Positions 22,610 through 35,090 of a DNA stretch of 64,000 nucleotides are shown one piece after another (position 1 is the stretch's first letter; each line of letters begins with the position of its first letter). The stretch spans positions 620,001-684,000 of the forward strand of contig MOWL01000025.1 of the NCBI GenBank assembly GCA_002110485.1. Reading direction: 5' to 3'. Made by a program: the position numbers and the translations under genes. Under the pieces are notes generated by a model. The model saw nothing but the letters and a program-made list of their open reading frames with translations. It was not told the DNA's origin and did not search any database. The DNA is from Emergomyces orientalis (taxonomy: Eukaryota > Ascomycota > Eurotiomycetes > Onygenales > Ajellomycetaceae).

Positions 22610-25053
22610 TTAGGGTATGCGGTTCGTTTGCATCGGATTAACGACTGCCTGACTGGCATGTGTAAACATTTTTTGTCGTTTGGGGAAGGAGTTTGCATCG
22701 GCTGCACCAGCCATGTCCGACATCTGGCGACGATGTTGAACGCGAGCCGCCGTGGCCGCCGTGGGGTTCATCGTGGCGATTTGCGGTTGTGGGTGTGGGT
22801 ATTGGACTCCATTCTGGTCTAGTGCGTATGCTGCCGCGGTCGTAGGAGTTTGCTGCTGCATGTATTGACCGGGGACATTGGCATTGATGGGCGACATGCC
22901 CTGGAATTGACCCGGGGACTGCCAGTTATTCATCGACGCAGCTGGCGATGGGCCTGGGGAATTTTCGTCTTTGACGGACTGCCCGGCTGAGTTCTGGGCC
23001 ATGGGTGCGACGATAGCTGATTGTGGTGCTTCCATTGCGCTTGGTATGGTTTTTAAATGATTTAGGTGTCTTTCGAGTACTGTGAGGAGGCTTTGGCGTG
23101 TAAATGGTTTTGGAAGAACGTCGTTCATGCCTTACAAAGGGTCAGTCACGATGGTCGTTAGAGAATAGAATAGCTTATACATACCGTGTTGGAAATAAAG
23201 CTCAATGTCACTACTGCGAATATTCGATGTCATAGCGATTATTGGTGTGGTGTCAACCCTCCTGATTACACTGCAGGCGGAAACACCATCAAGATTTGGC
23301 ATAATAATATCCATCAAGATGATATCGTATTTAGAACCCTCTTGTATTTTATTAACGGCTTCAAGGCCGTCGAGCTAGAATTATGTTAGGGACCAAAGAA
23401 TGTAAAAAGTATATAGATATTGAAGAAATGGGTGCACATACCGCGTAATCGACAGTGCAACAAAACGAGAGTAAAAACTTCCCGCCAACTTGGCGACAAG
23501 TCTGGTCATCCTCAACTAAAAGAATGCGCGGAGGTTGTACCCAGCCTGGGTTGACGTACATGCTCTTCTTACGTCCATCCACGTATTGCCGCCTGGGGTC
23601 ATTAGGATCGAGCTCTTTAGGGGGGAAGGAATACGGAATATTGTTGACATGGTCGCTGTATAGTGGTTCAATGCCATTGGGAGCACCAACGGGATAAACC
23701 ATCTGCTCCAGTTCGCCATTGAGTTTAGAATATCCCAGTGTCGAACTTGAACCAGCAGACGTAGGAGGTCTAAGCGTCCCATTCCGCTGAGTCTGATCTA
23801 GAGGTGGTGTGGGTGCAGCTCCTGGAAGCCGACTTTGCATGTCAGTCATCGATTCGAGGCTACCTAAGTTCATCTGGATTTCGTTGCTCAGCTCGCTTAG
23901 AATCTTGGAGGCTTGCTGCAGAGGGGAGGCCGAGTCGTCTTCGACCGGCGCAACTTGGGAAGGGCTCAGGTCTGATCCGACGGCGCCCTGGAACGTCACT
24001 TGTGCTCTACTTTCTCGTCGGTGCCGTGCATCCACGCCGTGTAGGTAGTTCATCATGTAGTGGAGAACCTGCTCGTGGCTCAACATCGTTTTCTGCACTC
24101 TTCGAACTTCAGTTTGCATCATCTGATTTTCCAAGGCCAATTGTGAAAAGCGATCACTTAATTGTTGGAACTGCTGGGCTTGTGCTACAAGCTGTTGGTT
24201 CAGCATATCAAACTGCTGGGTATGAAATGATTCATCGTTCATCTGAGCCGGTTTCCGTGGTGCTGGGGCTTTCCTCCTAATATTATCCAACGAATCCTTG
24301 TTATTGGCTTTGAACTCCGGGTGCTTGAACTCCCAAGCCTAGAGAAACCATATTGTTAAGTATTGGAATCTTTTGCGAATGGTGGAAATGGGATAGCACA
24401 TTGCTCAGGAAAGAGGACTTACATTGGGTCCGTATGGTGATTGGCCAGACTCTTCATTATTTTGGCGAACTTTATGGAAGTCGTACTTGTTGAGTTGTCG
24501 GACGAAACTGGCAAAGTTGCTGTGTTTGAAGTGTTTTGGAAGGATTGATTTGGTGAATTTCTCGCACTGGAAAGATGAGGGAGCCGTTAATTGCCAACGT
24601 CTTATCCATATCGGCTTATCCTCCTTCGAGCCAACAACGTGCGTAGAGACGTTCACTTTACCTCTAATACGACGAAGCTGTCATTATCATCTCCCCAGCG
24701 AACAATTTGCGAGTACGACGGGTCTTCGAGCATTCTATCAACACACACACACATTGTCAAAAATTATCCTGCATAACACGCACACTCGTACACCAAGTGT
24801 GCGACAGAATTTCGCCCAAATGCGATCCGTTGGAAGGGGGTAAAGGGGAAGTATTACTTGTAGAGTTTTCGAACCTGAGACACAAAAAGGAGCAAAAGTC
24901 AGTGATGCATCATTCGCAATTAGAAGAGCAAAATACAATTTTTTTTTTTTTTTTTTTGCAACAGAAAGTAGAAATGGGGGGCAATCTCACAAAATCGCTG
25001 GAATTGCCAGCAGGCGCAGTACCGCCTGTTGGCGTAGTACTCTCCAGGGCCAT
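22610..25053 (-). CDS. SKN7: Stress response regulator / HSF-type transcription factor Skn7
   Basis: Seven exons (minus): 25053-24991, 24874-24858, 24734-24662, 24566-24423, 24338-23442, 23374-23185, 23130-22610; 634 aa. Skn7 is a nuclear factor that takes phosphate from the HOG-branch phosphorelay and activates oxidative- and wall-stress genes. Seen: HSF-type DNA-binding domain at about residues 19-98 (FVRKLYKMLEDPSY, then KHFKHSNFASFVRQLNKYDF), coiled coil at about 130-185, and a receiver domain at about 373-480 with acidic pocket VEDD, phosphoacceptor D420 in LMDIIMP, Thr in AMTSN, and K469 in LPKPF. A Gln/Pro-rich tail follows. Exon 2 is only 17 nt, required to complete VRKLYK. The start ATG is the only one that leads directly into the DNA-binding domain. 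Confidence 0.95.
24858..24874 (-). other. SKN7: 17-nt microexon of SKN7
   Basis: CAG acceptor at 24877-24875, donor GTAATA from 24857. It encodes VRKLY plus two bases of the next Lys. Without it the DNA-binding domain is broken and the frame is lost. Confidence 0.85.
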
Positions 25054-26340
25054 GCTTATTACGATGCGGAGGCAGAAAAGCGGAGGGGCGTTTGAAGAGA
25101 GAGGTTCTGGACCCCGAGGAGATAAGATCAGGACCAAAAAAAAAGAAAAGAAAGAAAAAAAAAAAACAAAACGAAAAAAAAACCCCCGAAGAGCTCAATA
25201 AACAACCCCCAGCGACCAACAGTGGACTAGGATTGGAGAAGCGAATGAATAAGGCGTCCCAAACGAAGGTGATGAAGTTCTTTTTTTTTTCCTTCTAAAA
25301 AACAAAAAAGAAAACGAGGGAGAGAAAGGGAGAGCAGCTGAGTGAGAGAAAAAGGTGAGGGGGAAGAGTGAGAATATGTGTAAGAGAGAGAGAAGAGGGA
25401 GGGAGGGAGTGAGAGAGAGTGAGAGAGGTGTGGAGAGGCGAGAGCGGAGAGAAAAAGTGAGAGTTGGTGGTTTGGTGATTTGGTGATTTGGTGCTTGGGG
25501 TGGTTGAGCAGTGATGGTGGTTTTTTTTTGGTGATGCGTGACTCGGGACACGCTGATTGGCGAATTTAGCAACCAGAAGTCAGCGTGTATTTTCCGACAG
25601 CGACAGGGCTCGCGGGACCCAGAGCCTCATCAGCGTCAGAGGGTGGCGATCTGGCAGACGAGGGAGGGGGGAACGTAACGGGGGATTGATAAGTATCGAT
25701 AAACTGCTGCGGCTTATTGTTACTGGAATGGAGCCTTGCCGGGCGACGATCTTGAGGGAGGGGGGGGATTTTGGTGCGTAGAACGTAGTAGTATGGGGAT
25801 GGAAATGGGAACAGAAATGGGATTGATAGTGGTGGTGGTGACGATGGGTTTGGTAGTGGTGGTGCAACGGCGAACAACAGGAGAAAATAGGTTGCTGATA
25901 GCGATGGCGGGCATTGGGGAGCGATGCACGAACGAGGGGAAGGATCGCCAGAGATTGGGAGAAGAAGAAGATGGGCGTTTGGAGCAGAAGGAGAGTTTAG
26001 ATCAAAACTCGCATTAGTCAGTAGTCAGTCAGACAGATATTCGTAGCGGGAGCCTTTTGAAGAGTGATGGCCGTCATGGAAATGGGCGGCGATACTGTCG
26101 TTCGTTTCGTTCGTTCGTGCGTTCGCAATTCCGCAGGGATTTCGGGTTTTGTCTAGATGGGGGATTGCAGAAGTTAGAACAACAGTGGTGCAGCAACAGT
26201 GGAGAGGAGCCGACAGTGAGCGACGGGGGAGGGGGTCGGGGACGAGGGTCGAGGGGTGGCAGACAAGAGACTTGTGCAAACCCAAGCACCATAGGCCGGG
26301 GGGCGAATAGAAATATGGAGAACAGAAAAACGACGAACTA
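25054..26340. other. Probable long promoter/leader region of SKN7
   Basis: Strongly strand-biased: purine-rich on plus, hence pyrimidine-rich on the SKN7 sense strand, with A-runs at 25137-25185 and GA-repeats at 25310-25450. Such tracts are common in leaders and promoters of fungal regulatory genes. Several short frames exist on both strands but look compositional. Confidence 0.45.
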
Positions 26341-28368
26341 GTTTAACTAATGCAATAGCAAGAGGGAAGAATAATAGTAAAGATAATAAAGGATGAAGAA
26401 GAAGAGAGCGAGAAGAGCGAGGAAATGTTGGGAATTGTTCAAGAACTCAGATCAGAAAATATTAACCATTATAATAATAATGATAATAATAAGAAATAAT
26501 AATAATACTTGATACCTAAGTCAATACCTGATATAATTAAAATAACATAAAGTAACATAGTAATAATAAGAGTTACAAGACTTGGTTCCTCCTCAATCAT
26601 CAATATGAATCTCTACTTCTTCTCTGCCTTGGAATTCATGAGAGAAATGATTGGAATCCCTTCCTGTCCCCTTCTTTTGCCTCATTAATCACCAGGTTAC
26701 TTTAGCCCAGCATACAGGCTCTTTTTCACGCCACATCCACCCCCTCCATCCCTAGGTACTACTCTACATGTACGCTCCGGTGCGGAAGCGTTGTAGCGGG
26801 TCTCATCACCTCACTCCATAATGCCCATACCGGCCACCAAGTTAGGAGCTGTTTCGGGATGCAGAATCAAAAATCTGTAAGGTTTGCCCTGCCTTAGGTA
26901 CCGACCCAACCCTACCCTCTTTACCCGGCTCGGCTCCAACATGAACGACGGGCTGATGGCGAAAAAAAAAACCCCCCTACCCCCATATCCATTACTCCAA
27001 AATATTTCTCGAAAATAAAAAAAACTTAAGCAGCAAGATAGCGAGATTGCTAAAAACTTAAAAAATCCCAGTTTTCTATTTCCGGTCCTCCACTACCGTG
27101 TGTTCGCTCTGCGTTTGTACCTAGGTACCTATCATGTAGTTCCATGGCACACGTAACTGGAGCAATGTCAAAAAAATTTAAAAAAATAAAAAACAAAAAA
27201 TAAAAATGTAGACAATTCAATTAACAATTTTCCCTGCTTTTGTTTTTCTATGGTATACATCATTGTCTAAGGTAGATCGGCGGTATATAATTAATTAATT
27301 ATTTTTTTGAAAAAGAGGAAAAAAGAAAGGAAAAACGCCGGTACTTCTATCTTGAGTTCCAGTTAATGGTAATTGTTCCATACAGCTTCGTGCTTTTTAT
27401 ACGTTTTTCTTAATTATTATTGGTTATTTCTACTACTTCCAAATGGGCCAACAGGCTCCATCTATTATTAACTTGAATCCTCATTTTGCCTCCGTCTCTC
27501 ATTACCTTTCCCACAACATACTGCCAGCTAATGCGACTCAAGACATCAACCATGCGTTGCGACGGAGGGCTTTTCGTACAGGAGACAGTTTCTGTAGCGA
27601 TAAAGAGGGGAGGCAAAAAAGAAAGAAAAAAAGGAAAAAAGAAAACAGAAAAAAAAATATGATCGATAAATAACTGCTCCGTCGCTTCCGCAAGGGGGGC
27701 GGAGAAATATGCAAGGATGGTTTGAGGCTATGATAAACGCGAGGAGCTCCGGGTTTCCAGGGGCCCATTAATTCATTGCGAGTACATTTCATAGAGTACA
27801 CATATGTAATGGGCGGACTACAAGAACCAACAAAAGATAGGGACAGCATCTAACCAACTATAGCTATTCCAAGCGGATTTGGTTTTGGGATTCGGGAGTG
27901 AAAGCGAACGGGAGAGTTGGTTTGGTTGGTTGGTCGGTACCTATTCATTATCTGTACGTTTTACGTTATCTCTCGCCATCATCATTTTTCAAAACAGAAA
28001 AGAAAAGAAAAGAAAAGAAAAGAAAACCAGCTTTGGAACAAGGGTTTGCATTCAATTTTAATTTTCCCTTTCTCTTTCCTCCAGCTAGCAAGCTGCCAGG
28101 GAGATTTTCAAACCAATAGCACCTGTTTTTGCGACAGAATATCAATATCATTAACAAAAAAACATCAATTCTATGGATAATGAGCCGTGTCATATACTCC
28201 CATGTAAACAAAATGTCAATCTACCTCGCATGCACACGCATACCTAACTATAAGTAAAATATATATTCAGCAGGGATCTCCTAGGGCGGATGCAATCTGT
28301 GGCCGTCAAATTCGTTTTGGGGATTTTCTCTTTCGTTCATGCATATAGCTATCTCCCTTACCTCCCCC

Positions 28369-28383
28369 GGGGGGGGGGGGGGG
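28369..28383. repeat. G15 homopolymer preceded by C5
   Basis: Fifteen consecutive G after CCCCC (28364-28368). Directly visible; long G-runs are rare in this AT-rich context. Confidence 0.9.
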
Positions 28384-28902
28384 CCTTCCAGCATCCATAA
28401 GCAACAATACGGACCATAATCTAGGATGGACCGAACACCGTTTTTGGAGAGCGGTATTACTACATTTGGGTGTCAAGTTCTCATGAAGAAGTTAGCCAAC
28501 TTTATGCACGGCTGTGGGTTTGAAAAGGGGACAAAGAAAAGAAAGGGATAAGATCTCCATCTGCAGTTTGAGGAGAGAGTGAAGATAACTACCTGTTAGC
28601 CGCAGGACTCCGGGTTTTAACTTGGGTCGCATTTCCACTACTCTGCTAGGCGGCGTTAGGGCTGAAGATCGTCCTGATATTCATCTGGAACTAAATTGGA
28701 GTACTGATTCATCACAACTAAATTATCATTAACATGAAGCATGAGTAAATGTACTACCTACATACACATGCATCATGATGCATATCAGATAGCAAGTCTT
28801 CTCTTACGGCAGAAACACCATAGATTCCAAAACCTCAAGAACAGGGAAAAAGCAATGAAGAACTGATTTTTAAAACTATCGCTTTATTATTAGGTACAAG
28901 CA

Positions 28903-28945
28903 TACATACATACAGACATACATACATACCTACATACAAACAAAC
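28903..28945. repeat. CATA/CAAA tetramer microsatellite
   Basis: Tandem CATA units with a few substitutions (CAGA, CCTA), grading into CAAA units. Confidence 0.85.
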
Positions 28946-30533
28946 AATAATTGTCAAGAACATTGAAGCTTTCATGGATGATAAGATATGTGCAATGTAC
29001 AGTACCTACATGCATTACCAAAGTGGATGTGCACCTGCCAAAGTAACTACTACACATCCTTGTAGTTCATCAGTCAATTCGTCATCCATTCATCAAAACT
29101 AGATTATCCCACGATCATCAACATCAACATTTCCACCACCAAAACAGAAAAAAATATCAAGGAACAAGTTCCTCCATTTGTCAATTTCTCCTGGGGGGAA
29201 CAAAGAAGAAAAGAAAAGACAAGAAAAATCTAAGCAAAACAGGGGAGTGGGGTTTTAATCCCCCTTGCGTCGCGGGCTAGCTGACGTGAACCCGTACCTG
29301 ATACCCACCAACATACGCAGGATCCATGAGGTAGTTATTTTCTTAGTTGCAGGTTTTTCTCCCCTGCTTTTCTCTCTTGTCTTGTGCTGTCTTGTGTTGT
29401 CTTGTGTTGTACCTGTTTGCACAGAAAGAAGCAAATTTCCTTAGGGAAGAGGGACGCGAGATCCAGACCGGCCTCCAGAAGGGACCAGACCGCGGAAGTT
29501 TCAAGCTTTCTCTCTTCTCTCCCCCTCCCCTCGTCCCCTTTTCCCCGCCATTTTATTCTGCCTGCCCAGGCTGCCCCTCACAGGGCGTCAAAGCTCATAA
29601 ATAAATAAATAATAATAACAATTAGTAGTGCAAGCCATGTGCAAAGTTCCCCCCCCTTTTTCTCTACACCCCAAGGCGTAAAAGTAAACCCAGAAATGAT
29701 GGGTCTCAGCCATTGACGGTTTTTTTTTTTTCTTTTCTTTTTCTTTTCTTTTGTTCTTCTTTTTAAAGCTACAATTCCCCTCAGATGAGCGTTTATTTTC
29801 TGTACATGGGTAGTGTGAAACACGGCAAAGAACACTGTTGGACTATCAAGCCACAATTCTCCCCCGGATTTACAGTGCTTGAAACTTTATTTGAAGGACG
29901 GTTGAGAGAACAATCCATGGATTTCACCAGTAAACAAATTTCTGGCTGACCCTCTTCTCCATTTTTTTTTTCCGTTCGAATGTAAGGGGGATATTCTCAA
30001 CGCCAATAAAATACTCCCACATACTTCATACGTGTAACTATGAAGGATGGAAAAAGAAAAGAAAGAAAAGAAAAGAGAGAAAGAAGAATCCAGATATCAA
30101 GAAACTAAACCATAAATGTATCTATTTTTTTTCATTATTTTTTTTTCTAACTTAAAAAGAATGTCAAAGGGCTCAACTATGATTGTGCGGGGTATGAAGT
30201 TTGCATGGCCCAAAACCGGCCTCTCTGGTTTATTTCAGCACACACCCGTTTCTACCAAGGCTTCAACTGGCCATCCACTCTAGATTCAATAGTAGGAAAA
30301 GGGCCAATATAAACATATATACACCACAAGGAACGAAATTGAAATAAAAAGCCATTTTCGAGTAATTTGCTCTCGAAATGAGGAGATATCATAATGGCCC
30401 CGGGCCAGTAAAGAACATCATTTCCATGGATCCCATCCTGCAATGTTTAGTTCAACAATACTCCGTACATGAACGTGAACACACACCCCGGGAAGGTACT
30501 CCAAGTTCGGGTAATTATGTGACTGGTAAGTTT

Positions 30534-30601
30534 CTTTTTTCTTTTTTCTTTTTTCTTTTTTCTTTTTTCTTTTTTCTTTTTCCTTTTTTTTTTTTTTTTT
30601 T
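30534..30601. repeat. CTTTTTT heptamer microsatellite
   Basis: About seven tandem units of CTTTTTT ending in a T18-type run. Directly visible. Confidence 0.9.
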
Positions 30602-33560
30602 GGTGTTCCCCCCCACACACTCACAACGGCCTGGGGTGGCGTGAAACTTTTGCTCCATCCCATTTTTGCTCGTGCTTATTACTAGGTAGTAGTTATATAT
30701 GGATGTGTGTGGGTAATGTATACATGGATAAGAGCTCCCCATCATTGATATGTATTGACACCCAACAAGCCAGGGTAAATAGCCAGGAACAAATACACCA
30801 AGCCTGGGGAAATATAAACTTGCCTCTGAGTACCTAGAGAGGCGGGTAGAACGGCATTTTTTGAAGGGGCTTGAGTGGCACATCCCCCCTTTATTTTTGC
30901 CTTTCTTAAATTGTTCGTCAGTAAGGTCAAAGTACCTTGGTAGGTAGGGTAGTCATGAGGGTGGGGCAGGGATCAATATGTGCGATTGAGAAAATTCGCT
31001 TGGCCATCAAGTGATCTTTTTGCCTACGTATGTAATGAAGCGTAGATACTGCTATGTACCTGCATACTGAATAGTGGGATAAAGGTTGGATAACATGATT
31101 TGCCACTATGTAGATCGATAGCAGAATATCCTGGAAATAAAGAATATCATATTTCCCCAAGAAGAGGCTTAAATCCCTATGTTATGCATTGCATAATTGA
31201 ACTCGAAATTGCGTAGTGTATGTCCCTTCTGATGCGTCATTCACATTATATCATGGCGGAATCATGGCTTCAAGATATGGAGCTGCACTCCGCGGGCTAT
31301 GATAATAATTTTTTTTTTGAAGTATAGGAGGATATGGAACCAACATACCAGCTGTATATGCTTGTAGGCACTGTACCCGTAAATGAATGTAATGTACAGT
31401 ACATATACTTGTACCACGACATGCACGGTTATGTCATTAATGGTTCATGGATGTATGGTAAGTCTCTTATCTTGCAGATTCATGGTAGGGTTTGTAAACG
31501 GAGCTCCGAATACGAACATAAATAAATCAGCCTTGTAGGTCGATTTTATGGCTACTTGCTCTTTATCCTATTTCCTAGAAAGCTGGTGATGGTTGGGTGG
31601 ATCCACGAATAGTTGCACACACCCCGTACCATGCGCCGTCCATGCGCCGGAATGGGATATTTCGAAAATCGAACAAAAGTGTATTCGACAGGGCGAGGAC
31701 TGATCGATGATCCTGAAGCAGGGGCGGGGAAGCCCGATAGGATTTGTAGCATAACTATTGGTGCGAGGAAAGTGGCTGGTGATCAGTGTGAGTGGATGAG
31801 GATGGGGTGATGGTCTGTGTTGCCACTAGACAAGGTGAAAAGCAGGAAAATGGTTCAAACCATCCATTTACTCCTGTCCTGAGTAATATTTGTTTTAGTT
31901 GGTGTTTGCTATTGCTTTATATATATATTTTTTCGTTTTCCAACGAGTGGGGCTAAGGGAACCCCTCCAGTTGTTTTCTTTTCCTTTCTTTTCTCGTTAT
32001 TCCTTTTCGGTTCGTTCGTTCCTTTCCATATTCGAGGAAGGCATAGAGAATTTGCCGATGAACGGATAAATAGAGGCTGACAAAGGGGGAAAAAGAAAGC
32101 AGGAAAATTTAGGCGCCTATCATCTATCTCTAGATCTGCGCGATTGCATTAGCGGCTGTTTGAACCTGAGATTCTTTTCCAATTGATTAACTTTTTCATA
32201 TATCACTAAAACGAGTTGGGAGAGAGGTGAAAGGGCGCAGGGAAGGGGACGCAAGGACCTCCAATCTTGAGGTCTTTTTTGTCTTACGACCAACCATTAG
32301 CCTCCGTGTTTAAGCAGAGGAGCCCTGATACATACCCTGTTTACCTAGAAAAGGTCGTTAAGGTTTAGGTATGATCTCCAACTTGATACTACAAGTAATG
32401 CTAGTGAAAATGGCCGCTTCCGTAGGACATTCTCGATGGACCGCGGCAATTTGATGCGATTTGGGCGACAAACCTACCCCCTGGCACTCTGTGGAAACGA
32501 GGGTACAAAACTCCGCACCACGTTTTCCTCGGGGGATTGCAGGGATTCTGAAGGGGGGTTGGTTCAATTCGAAATTGAAAACAGTCATACAATCGTAGAA
32601 GGATTGTGTTCCGAACAAGCGTGGTTCTGATAATTTCGCCGATTTCCACACTGCTGGCTTCTGTGGCTTCTGTGGCGTTCTTCAGGGCGATCACATAGAC
32701 CAATTCATAGTATGATAGCATTGATATTCCCGAGGAGAATAACAAAAAATAGCTTTTCTGAGACTTGTCGCAGCTGTCGCCATAGTTGAGGACCAATCAC
32801 AGCAACTAGGTTTTGCTACTTGATCGCAGCGAGGGTGGTATAGAGTTTGATGGACCCTGATATCCAGATAAACTTTTTCTAACTTAGCAAGTCATCACTA
32901 TGGGCGAAGCGAGATTTTGTGTTTAGGTATCGCAGATTCAACTGTACTTCCCCTTTTTCTTGTCTTCGTTGAATGTACAGTACATGGTCCTCAACGAGGT
33001 ATCACAGTACACGTGGAAGGAAGACCCTCCGATTCTACCCGTATCGATGCGTCGACAGTCAACGACCTCAGCTTATGCAGAATGGCCACTGTCTTAATCG
33101 CAGAGGATGGCTGTCACACGAGTGTGTGAAAAGGTCAACCAAGAGCCAGTTGAACAGATCACCGGCATGGCAGTTTCAAACTTGATAAATCACAAAGTCA
33201 AAAGAGGCTCCTCGCGAAAGATGGAGCATTTGCACCAATCTCGATAGCATAGTGTCTGTACAAAACATCATCGTTCAGTAACCGTGTAAATTGTTGTTGC
33301 TGCGAACTGTGAAATGGTGAAAGGTTCATATTTTTATTTCGAGGGGAGTTTGATGGGGTGTTTGAGTATGACGTTAGGCGAGTTGAATTGGTTAGTTCCC
33401 GCGGAACAACCCAGACCCAGACCCTCATTGTTAAAAACAACTACATTCGTCAAAACAACCTCCAGACTAGCCCTAGACACCAGACACTACCCCCTTTCTT
33501 CTTTTTCACTATCAATATCTAAGAAGTTGATTTACATATTCTCATCTCCCCTCTTTCATC

Positions 33561-34654
33561 ATGTTCGCAACCAGGCGTTTCGCTGTCAGAGCAATTCCTC
33601 GCGCTAGCCATGCCGCTGCCTTATTCCACAGCACCCGGCCCTCCTTTGTCAAGGTTGGGGATACATTGCCGGACCTTGAGGTGCTAACTGAGAATTCGCC
33701 CGGCAACAAGGTCAATTTGGCAAAGGAGCTACAGGGAAAAGGTCTGGTTATTGGGACTCCCGGTGCATTCAGTAAGTGAAGTTGCCGTTGCTTTTGTTTC
33801 GTTTATATATGAGTAAGGTGCAAAAATTGCCAAAGTATACCAATGAACTGGAACCGACCTGGTTCAAATTGATATAAGATATTTGCATTTGATTGAACCT
33901 GAACCCACGATCCCTTGCTATTTTATTTCTACTCTCTCCTAAAGTCTTGTCTAACAATACATCGTATAGGCCCCGCATGTTCTGCCGCACATGTCCCCGG
34001 CTTCGCCAATCACCCGAAGCTGAAGGATGCCGGTAAGGTATTTGTGGTATCTGTCAATGACGCATTTGTGTAAGCAATTTTATTCCCGTGCACCTCACAC
34101 GTGACAGACAGGAGGCTATATCTCCCCTGTTTACCTTCTACCTGTCTCAACTTTCTTTACTAGCGACATGATAACTGACACACTTGGCTGCTGCATGATA
34201 TAGAACCGGTGCATGGTCTAAGATGGTCGACCCAGAGCAGAAGAGCGGTGTATGTCGCGTGGCCCAAACCCCTTTGTGCAACATACCAGCTTCACATGTT
34301 ATTCTCTTTTTAAAGTTTTTTAAAAAACGAATAAAAATAGTCATGGCTGATTAGACGAACTCTACTAATTCATTATAGATCCGATTCCTGGGGGATCCGA
34401 AGGGAGAGTTTACCAAAGCCCTGGATTTAGACTTTGATGCAAGCGCTATATTCGGGAACCTGAGGAGCAAGCGGTATGTGTTGGTGATTGAGGACGGCAA
34501 GGTTAAGAAGACTTTTATCGAGCCAGATAATACAGGCCTTAATGGTAAAAAAAAAATTTCAAACCCTAAAGTCCCTGAAATTTCAAAAATAAAAATTATT
34601 TACTAACAATGAACCGTTGTCCTAGTTTCAAAAGCGGGAAATGTTCTGGGATAG
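33561..34654 (+). CDS. Mitochondrial-type peroxiredoxin (Prx5/AHP1-like)
   Basis: Five exons: 33561-33771, 33970-34069, 34204-34249, 34379-34544, 34626-34654 (183 aa). Thiol peroxidase reducing H2O2 and organic hydroperoxides. Seen: Arg-rich Ser/Ala presequence (first about 30 residues, MFATRRFAVRAIPRAS) suggesting mitochondrial import, VGDTLPDLEV at the fold start, and the peroxidatic cysteine motif GTPGAFSPACSAAH (C74) typical of atypical 2-Cys Prx5 enzymes. Then VFVVSVNDAFV and IRFLGDPKGEFTKALDLDFD follow. The C-terminus SKAGNVLG lies in a 29-nt last exon. The donor at 34070 (GTAAGC) is preferred over 34068. Convergent with the BolA gene. Confidence 0.92.
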
Positions 34655-35090
34655 AAGAGCGATAGGTTTTGACTTTTGCATTCCGTTTCCGTTCTATTAT
34701 TTGAAGAAATACATGTATGTACCATTAAAAAAGAAGAGCGCGCACATTTTAGTATAATATCATTTTCATAAGTCGCCCTAAAAAATGCCTATATTATTCT
34801 CTCAATTCGTATGCATAGCTCCCATCTAATCCCCTGGTACGGGGTATGGAAGATGAAGGGGAAAGTTCTTCCAAAACGCCGAAAACCCAAGTGTATCATA
34901 GTAAAACAAGAAGATAAATAAAAAAACAAAGGGAGGGGAAGGGGGAGCAGAGGGGTTTAATGACTATCTTGAAGTAGTTCACTCATCCAAGCATCCTAGC
35001 ACTCATGTATTCGCATGTGCGACACCGGTTCCTCCTCGACATGTATGTATATATAATATGTATGTAAATTGTTGATCCCCACTACCCGAA
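34655..35090. other. Convergent intergenic region
   Basis: 436 bp between the peroxiredoxin stop and the BolA stop; AT-rich, holding the two 3' ends. Nothing else seen. Confidence 0.5.

Larger units (their letters stand above)
26341..33560. other. Gene-free low-complexity region (7.2 kb)
   Basis: No frame here resembles a known protein and none shows exon-like structure. It contains TAATAA-rich DNA (26360-26560), AAAAG repeats (27998-28025), a G15 run (28369-28383), a CATA tetramer array (28903-28945), A/G-rich runs near 30050-30085, and a CTTTTTT heptamer array (30534-30601). The part nearest 33560 should hold the peroxiredoxin promoter. Patches near 32400-33200 are more balanced in composition and could be gene relics, but I cannot name them. 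Confidence 0.5.

Noticed and set aside
24707..25201. 164-codon plus-strand frame across SKN7 exons 1-3
   Set aside because: Antisense to SKN7 introns and microexons and ends in Lys runs from A-tracts.
25557..26341. Arg/Gly- or Pro/His-rich frames on both strands
   Set aside because: Compositional products of a GA/GT-rich leader region; no family resemblance.
31334..31525. Small frame with many Tyr and Val
   Set aside because: Built from repeated GTACA words; no homolog recognised and no promoter or splice context.
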